DNA of 64,000 nt, taken from Perca fluviatilis. Taxonomy: Eukaryota > Chordata > Actinopteri > Perciformes > Percidae. The notes below the pieces were generated by a model, which was not told the origin of the DNA, searched no databases, and saw only the letters and a program-made list of their open reading frames with translations. The position numbers and the translations under genes are program-made. Of this stretch, positions 59,566-64,000 are shown one piece after another; positions within the stretch are counted from its first letter, which is position 1, and each line of letters begins with the position of its first letter. Location: positions 2,856,120 through 2,920,119 of the forward strand of contig NC_053134.1 of assembly GCF_010015445.1 (NCBI RefSeq). The letters run 5' to 3'.

Positions 59566-60689
59566 AATCACTCTCTTGATTGTCCCCTTGGGGATCAATA
59601 AAGTATCCATCTATCTGCCCATAGACACTTACCATCACCTGCCCATTCCACACAATGCTTAAAGAGTCTGGTCTTGTAAACCAGGGGTTGTGAGTTCAAA
59701 TCTAGTTGGGGTCTAATCTCTCTCTTCAATTTTTTATACTCTTGAATTGCTATACTATGACTTTTTTTTCGACATACTATACTATAACATTTTTTCAACA
59801 TGCTATACTATGACTTTTTTCTACTAAATATACTAGGCCTTTTTTCGAATTACTATACTATGACTTTTTTACTTTTTTTTGACATACTATACTAGGAATT
59901 TCTTTCGCCATACTATGCTATGACTTTTTTTTACTTTATTTGAAATATATTACTGTAACTTTTTTTCGACATACTATACTATGATTTTTAAAGACTCTTT
60001 TTTACTATTTCCCCTTGGTATCAATAAAGTATCAGTCTATCCATATATCTGCCCTGTAGACACACACACTACCATCACATGCCAATTACACACAGTGTTT
60101 AAACTTCTTAATCAGCTACTTTCTATATGTTTTCTGCTTTTGAATGTATTGTAATTCTTTATTAATGTTTAATTGTTTGAGTATGGATGCACCAACAAAT
60201 TCCACGTAGGGTAACTCCTGTGGCAATAAACTCCTTTCTGATTCTGATTCTGATAATTTTGTTTAACATATTATACTATGTCCTTTTTCGACTTACTTTA
60301 CTATGACTTTTTTGTACTTTTTTCAACATAGTATACTATGACTCTTTTTATTCGACTTCCTATACTATGACATTTCAAAAAAAAAGAAGTAATCATACTA
60401 TACTATGATTTTATTTAATTTTTTTAAACATACTATACTATGACTTTTTTTGCTTTTCGTCATCATACTTTCTGGTACGCTGCTGCCACTGCTGAAGACA
60501 AGAGCAGACTGCAGAGTACCATCCCCTCTGCTGAGAAGTTGATTTGCTGCTCTCTGCCGTCTCTCCAGGATCTGTACGCCTCCAGGACACTGAGGCGACT
60601 TTTTTCGACATCGTATACTATGACTTTTTTTTACTTTTTATAACCTACTATACTGTCTTTTTTTTTTAGTCTTAAATTTTACAAATACT

Positions 60690-60762
60690 GGCTCCATAGC
60701 TCAGGGGTTAGAGCACTGGTCTTGTAAACCAGGGGTCGTGAGTTCAATTCTCACTGGGGCCT
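60690..60762 (+). tRNA. tRNA-Thr-like, anticodon UGU
   Basis: Stems intact; the downstream tail reads CACCTTGGGGATC. Confidence 0.73.
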
Positions 60763-61349
60763 AATCACTCTCTTGATTGTCACCTTGGGGATCAATAAAG
60801 TATCCATCTATCTGTCCATAGACACTTACCATCACCTGCCCATTCCACACAATGCTTAAACAGTCTGGTCTTGTAAACCAGGGGTTGTGAGTTCAAGCCT
60901 AATCACTGTCTTGAACTTATTATACTCTTGAATTACTATACTATGACTTTTTTTTCGACATACTATACATAGTATACATACATATACTATGATTTTATTT
61001 GTATGCTTTGCCACACTATACTATTACTTTTTTCCGACTTACTATACTATGACTTTTTCCGATATACTATACTATGACTTATTTCGACATGCTATACTAT
61101 GACTTTTTTTTTTACTTTTCGTCATCATACTTTCTGGTACGCTGCTGCCACTGCTAAAGACAAGACCAGACTGCAGAGTACCATCCCCTCTGCTGAGAAG
61201 TTGATTTGCTGCTATCTGCCGTCTCTCCAGGATCTGTACGCCTCCAGGACACAGAGGCGACTTTTATCGACTTAGTATAATATGACTTTTTTTACTTTTA
61301 AAAAAATACTATACTGTCTTTCTTTTTACTTTTTACTTTTACTAATACA

Positions 61350-61422
61350 GGCTCCATAGCTCAGGGGTTAGAGCACTGGTCTTGTAAACCAGGGGTCGTG
61401 AGTTCAATTCTCACTGGGGCCT
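61350..61422 (+). tRNA. tRNA-Thr-like, anticodon UGU
   Basis: Stems intact; upstream context TACTAATACAGG as in 29691 and 55905. Confidence 0.73.
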
Positions 61423-62368
61423 AACCAATCTCTTGAATTTCCTCTTGGGGATCAATAAAGTGTCCGTCTATCTGCCAAGAGACACTTACCATCACCTACC
61501 CATTCCACACAGTGCTTAAACAGTCTGGTCTTGCAAACCTGGGGTTGTGAGTTCAAATCTAGTTAGGGTCTAATCTCTCTCTTCAATTTTTTATACTCTT
61601 GAATTGCTATACTATGACTTTTTTTTTGACATACTATACTATAACTTTTTTTCAACATGCTATACTATGACTTTTTTTCTACTAAATATACTAGGCCTTT
61701 TTTCGAATTACTATACTATGACTTTTTTTCCTTTTTTTGACATACTATACTAGGAATTTCTTCGACATACTATGCTATGACTTTTTTTACTTTATTTGAA
61801 ATATATTACTGTAACTTTTTTCGACGTACTCATACTATGATTTTTAAGACTTTTTTACTATTTCCCCTTGGGTATCAATAAAGTATCAGTCTATCCATAT
61901 ATCTGCCCCTAGTCACCACACACACTTACCATCACATGCCAATTACACACAGTGTTTAAACTTCTTAATCAGCTACTTTCTATATGTTTTCTGCTTTTGA
62001 ATATATTGTAATTCTTTATTAATGTTTAATTGTTTGAGTATGGATGCACCAACAAATTCCACGTAGGGTAACTCCTGTGGCTCTTGAATTTCCCCTTGGG
62101 GATCAATAAAGTGTCCGTCTATCTGCCAAGAGACACTTACCATCACCTGCCCATTCCACACAGTGCTTAAACAGTCTGGTCTTGCAAACCTGGGGTTGTG
62201 AGATCAATTCTAGTTCGACTTTTTAAAACATATTATACGATTATTATTTTTTACTTTTTGTCATCATACTTTCTGGTACACTGCAGCCACTGCTGAAGAC
62301 AAGAGCAGACTGCAGAGTACCATCCCCTCTGCTGAGAAGTTGATTTGCTGCTATCTGCTGTCTCTCCA

Positions 62369-62438
62369 GGATCTGTTCAGGGGTTAAAGCACTCGTCTTG
62401 TAAACCAGGGGTTGGGAGTTCAAATCTAGTTGGGGCCT
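62369..62438 (+). pseudogene. LINE-tRNA fusion, loop UGU
   Basis: CTCTCCAGGATCTGTTCAGG joins LINE text to the tRNA D arm. The D stem (AAAGC) and anticodon stem (CTCGT) carry mismatches. Not part of the three-copy block. Confidence 0.72.
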
Positions 62439-62973
62439 AATCACTCTCTTGAACTTTTTATACCCTTGAATTACTATACTATGACTTTTTTTTCGACATA
62501 CTATACTATGACGTTTTTTCAAGTCACCACAACACTTACCATCACCTGCCCATTCCACACAGACACACTATACTATGACTTTTTTAAACTTTTTTAACAT
62601 ACTATACTATGAATTTCTTTCGACATACTATACTATGACTTTTTTTCGACATACTATACCATGAATTTATTTCGACATACTATACTATGACTTTTTTTCA
62701 ACATACTATACTATGACTTTTTTTGCTTTTGTTTATTTTACTTTTGTCATCATACTTTCTGGTACGCTGCAGCCACTGCTGAAGACAAGAGCACACTGCA
62801 GAGTACCATCCCCTCTGCTGAGATGATTTGCTGCTATCTGCCGTCTCTCCAGGATCTGTACGCCTCCAGGACACTGAGGCGACTTTTTTCGACTTAGTAT
62901 GCTATGACTTTTTTTACTTTTTAAAACCTACTATACTGTCTTTTTTTTTTTACTCTTAAATTTTACAAATACT

Positions 62974-63046
62974 GGCTCCATAGCTCAGGGGTTAGAGCAC
63001 TGGTCTTGTAAACCAGGGGTCGTGAGTTCAATTCTCACTGGGGCCT
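62974..63046 (+). tRNA. tRNA-Thr-like, anticodon UGU
   Basis: Stems intact; last full copy before the window ends in satellite. Confidence 0.73.
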
Positions 63047-64000
63047 AATCACTCTCTTGATTGTCCCCTTGGGGATCAATAAAGTATCCATCTATCTGCC
63101 CATAGACACTTACCATCACCTGCCCATTCCACACAATGGTTAAACAGTCTGGTCTTGTAAACCAGGGGTTGTGAGTTCAAATCTAGTTGGGGTCTAATCT
63201 CTCTCTTCAATTTTTTATACTCTTGAATTGCTATACTATGACTTTTTTGTCCGACATACTATACTATGACTTTTTTTTGACATACTATACTATGATTTTT
63301 TAAGACTCTTTTTTTACTATTTCCCCTTGGGTATCAATAAAGTATCAGTCTATCCATATATCTGCCCCTAGTCACCACACACACTTACCATCACATGCCA
63401 ATTACACACAGTGTTTAAACTTCTTAATCAGCTACTTTCTATATGTTTTCTGCTTTTGAATATATTGTAATTCTTTATTAATGTTTAATTGTTTGAGTAT
63501 GGATGCACCAACAAATTCCAACGTAGGGGTAACTCCTGTGGCAATAAACTCCTTTCTGATTCTGATTCTGATAATTTTGTTTAACATATTATACTATGTC
63601 CTTTTTCGACTTACTTTACTATGACTTTTTTGTACTTTTTTCAACATAGTATACTATGACTGTTTTTATTCGACTTCCTATACTATGACATTTCAAAAAA
63701 AAAGAAGTAATCATACTATACTATGATTTTATTTAATTTTTTTAAACATACTATACTATGACTTTTTTTGCTTTTCGTCATCATACTTTCTGGTACGCTG
63801 CTGCCACTGCTGAAGACAAGAGCAGACTGCAGAGTACCATCCCCTCTGCTGAGAAGTTGATTTGCTGCTCTCTGCCGTCTCTCCAGGATCTGTACACCTC
63901 TAGGACACTGAAGCGACTTTTTTCGACTTAGTATACTATGACTTATTTTTTTACTTTTTAAAACATACTATACTGTCTTTTTTTTTACTTTTAAATTTTT

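Larger units (their letters stand above)
22197..63925 (+). mobile_element. Family of ~60 LINE ORF2 C-terminal fragments
   Basis: Each copy is about 120-140 bp, from near CTTTCTGGTACGCTGCTGCC to GACACTGAGGCGAC. The reading frame encodes a peptide with ATAEDKSRLQSTIPSAEK, LICC and LPSLQDLYASRTLRR. This resembles the segment upstream of LPSGRRYRS in fish L2/CR1/Rex1-type reverse transcriptases (recalled). Copies begin near 22197, 22759, 23808, 24281, 24960, 25534, 26496, 27556, 27977, 29025, 29475, 29884, 30224, 30706, 34543, 35429, 36107, 36596, 37058, 37655, 38332, 38662, 38950, 39619, 40116, 40576, 41176, 41850, 42179, 42466, 43112, 44806, 45676, 46083, 46570, 47490, 48163, 48653, 49118, 49703, 50390, 50719, 50999, 51649, 52309, 52957, 53240, 53895, 54548, 55208, 55690, 56162, 57609, 58279, 59273, 60473, 61133, 62270, 62759 and 63787. 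None is joined to a longer polymerase frame, so all are dead fragments multiplied with the array. Confidence 0.75.
19885..64000. repeat. Giant composite satellite / tRNA-Thr / LINE array
   Basis: A background satellite of about 25 bp, core CATACTATACTATGAC followed by a T-tract and often TCGA, fills the region to the window's end. Embedded on the + strand in a recurring order are: LINE fragment, about 110 bp of satellite ending TACTAATAC, tRNA-Thr-like sequence, LINE-type tail GGGGATCAATAAAG, LINE 3' UTR-like sequence, a 3' tRNA half, and satellite again. The common composite period is roughly 640-680 bp (for example tRNA starts 57153, 57826, 58467). Larger blocks are duplicated: a 3.52-kb block (about 36.0-39.5 and 39.5-43.0 kb) and a longer block repeated about 12.03-12.06 kb away (34.2-39.4 against 46.2-51.4 kb). 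The array runs past the right edge of the window. No host gene lies in it. Confidence 0.93.

Noticed and set aside
23734..62558. Numerous minus-strand frames with KKSHSIV-type repeats
   Set aside because: They are antisense readings of the satellite, LINE fragments and tRNA copies.

Overview
The window looks like a repeat-rich stretch of a ray-finned fish genome, probably a percomorph teleost. The basis is eukaryotic repeat structure: hAT and Tc1 non-autonomous DNA transposons, LINE 3' ends of the kind common in fish, micro- and minisatellites, and tRNA-Thr-derived repeats. The teleost call rests on recognising repeat families from memory, not on a search. I found no convincing protein-coding gene. 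Every long open frame is either a minisatellite read in frame, a simple repeat, or a fragment of a LINE reverse-transcriptase C-terminus. Region 1 (1 to about 19.05 kb) is a patchwork of nested non-autonomous DNA transposons, many with readable terminal inverted repeats (TIRs) and target-site duplications (TSDs). At 4.3-6.3 kb three elements are stacked inside one another. At 6.7-7.8 kb there is an hAT-type element with a perfect 8-bp TSD and another element inside it. At 8.9-9.7 kb and 9.7-11.0 kb are elements with internal or terminal minisatellites. At 14.9-15.5 kb is a Tc1-type MITE. At 15.56-19.05 kb an element with TTAA-flanked inverted ends carries a 2.5-kb G-rich minisatellite. Other tandem arrays are at 3.28, 7.39, 11.5 and 13.2 kb. 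Region 2 (about 19.05-19.9 kb) is a short non-tandem spacer. Region 3 (about 19.9-64 kb) is one giant composite array. Its background is a degenerate satellite of about 25 bp (core CATACTATACTATGAC plus a T-tract). Spaced through it are about 60 copies of one 120-140-bp LINE fragment, about 20 copies of a LINE 3' tail, and more than 50 tRNA-Thr-derived sequences: about 31 full-length cloverleaves, 13 sharing one internal deletion, 7 ending exactly in the anticodon loop, and 4 LINE-tRNA fusions. All lie on the + strand. The full-length copies carry anticodon UGU, CGU (both Thr) or UAU (would read Ile AUA). Each full-length tRNA runs directly into a LINE-type tail (GGGGATCAATAAAG) with no nearby oligo-T terminator, so it is built like a SINE. 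The array has higher-order structure: a 3.52-kb block of seven tRNA loci occurs three times, twice in tandem and once about 12.05 kb away. A 2.8-kb foreign segment at 31.37-34.19 kb interrupts the array and has a gene-like two-exon layout on the minus strand. The most interesting item is this tRNA-Thr/LINE/satellite composite, a candidate SINE-like family amplified as a macrosatellite, with anticodon switching and recurrent breakpoints at tRNA-half boundaries.
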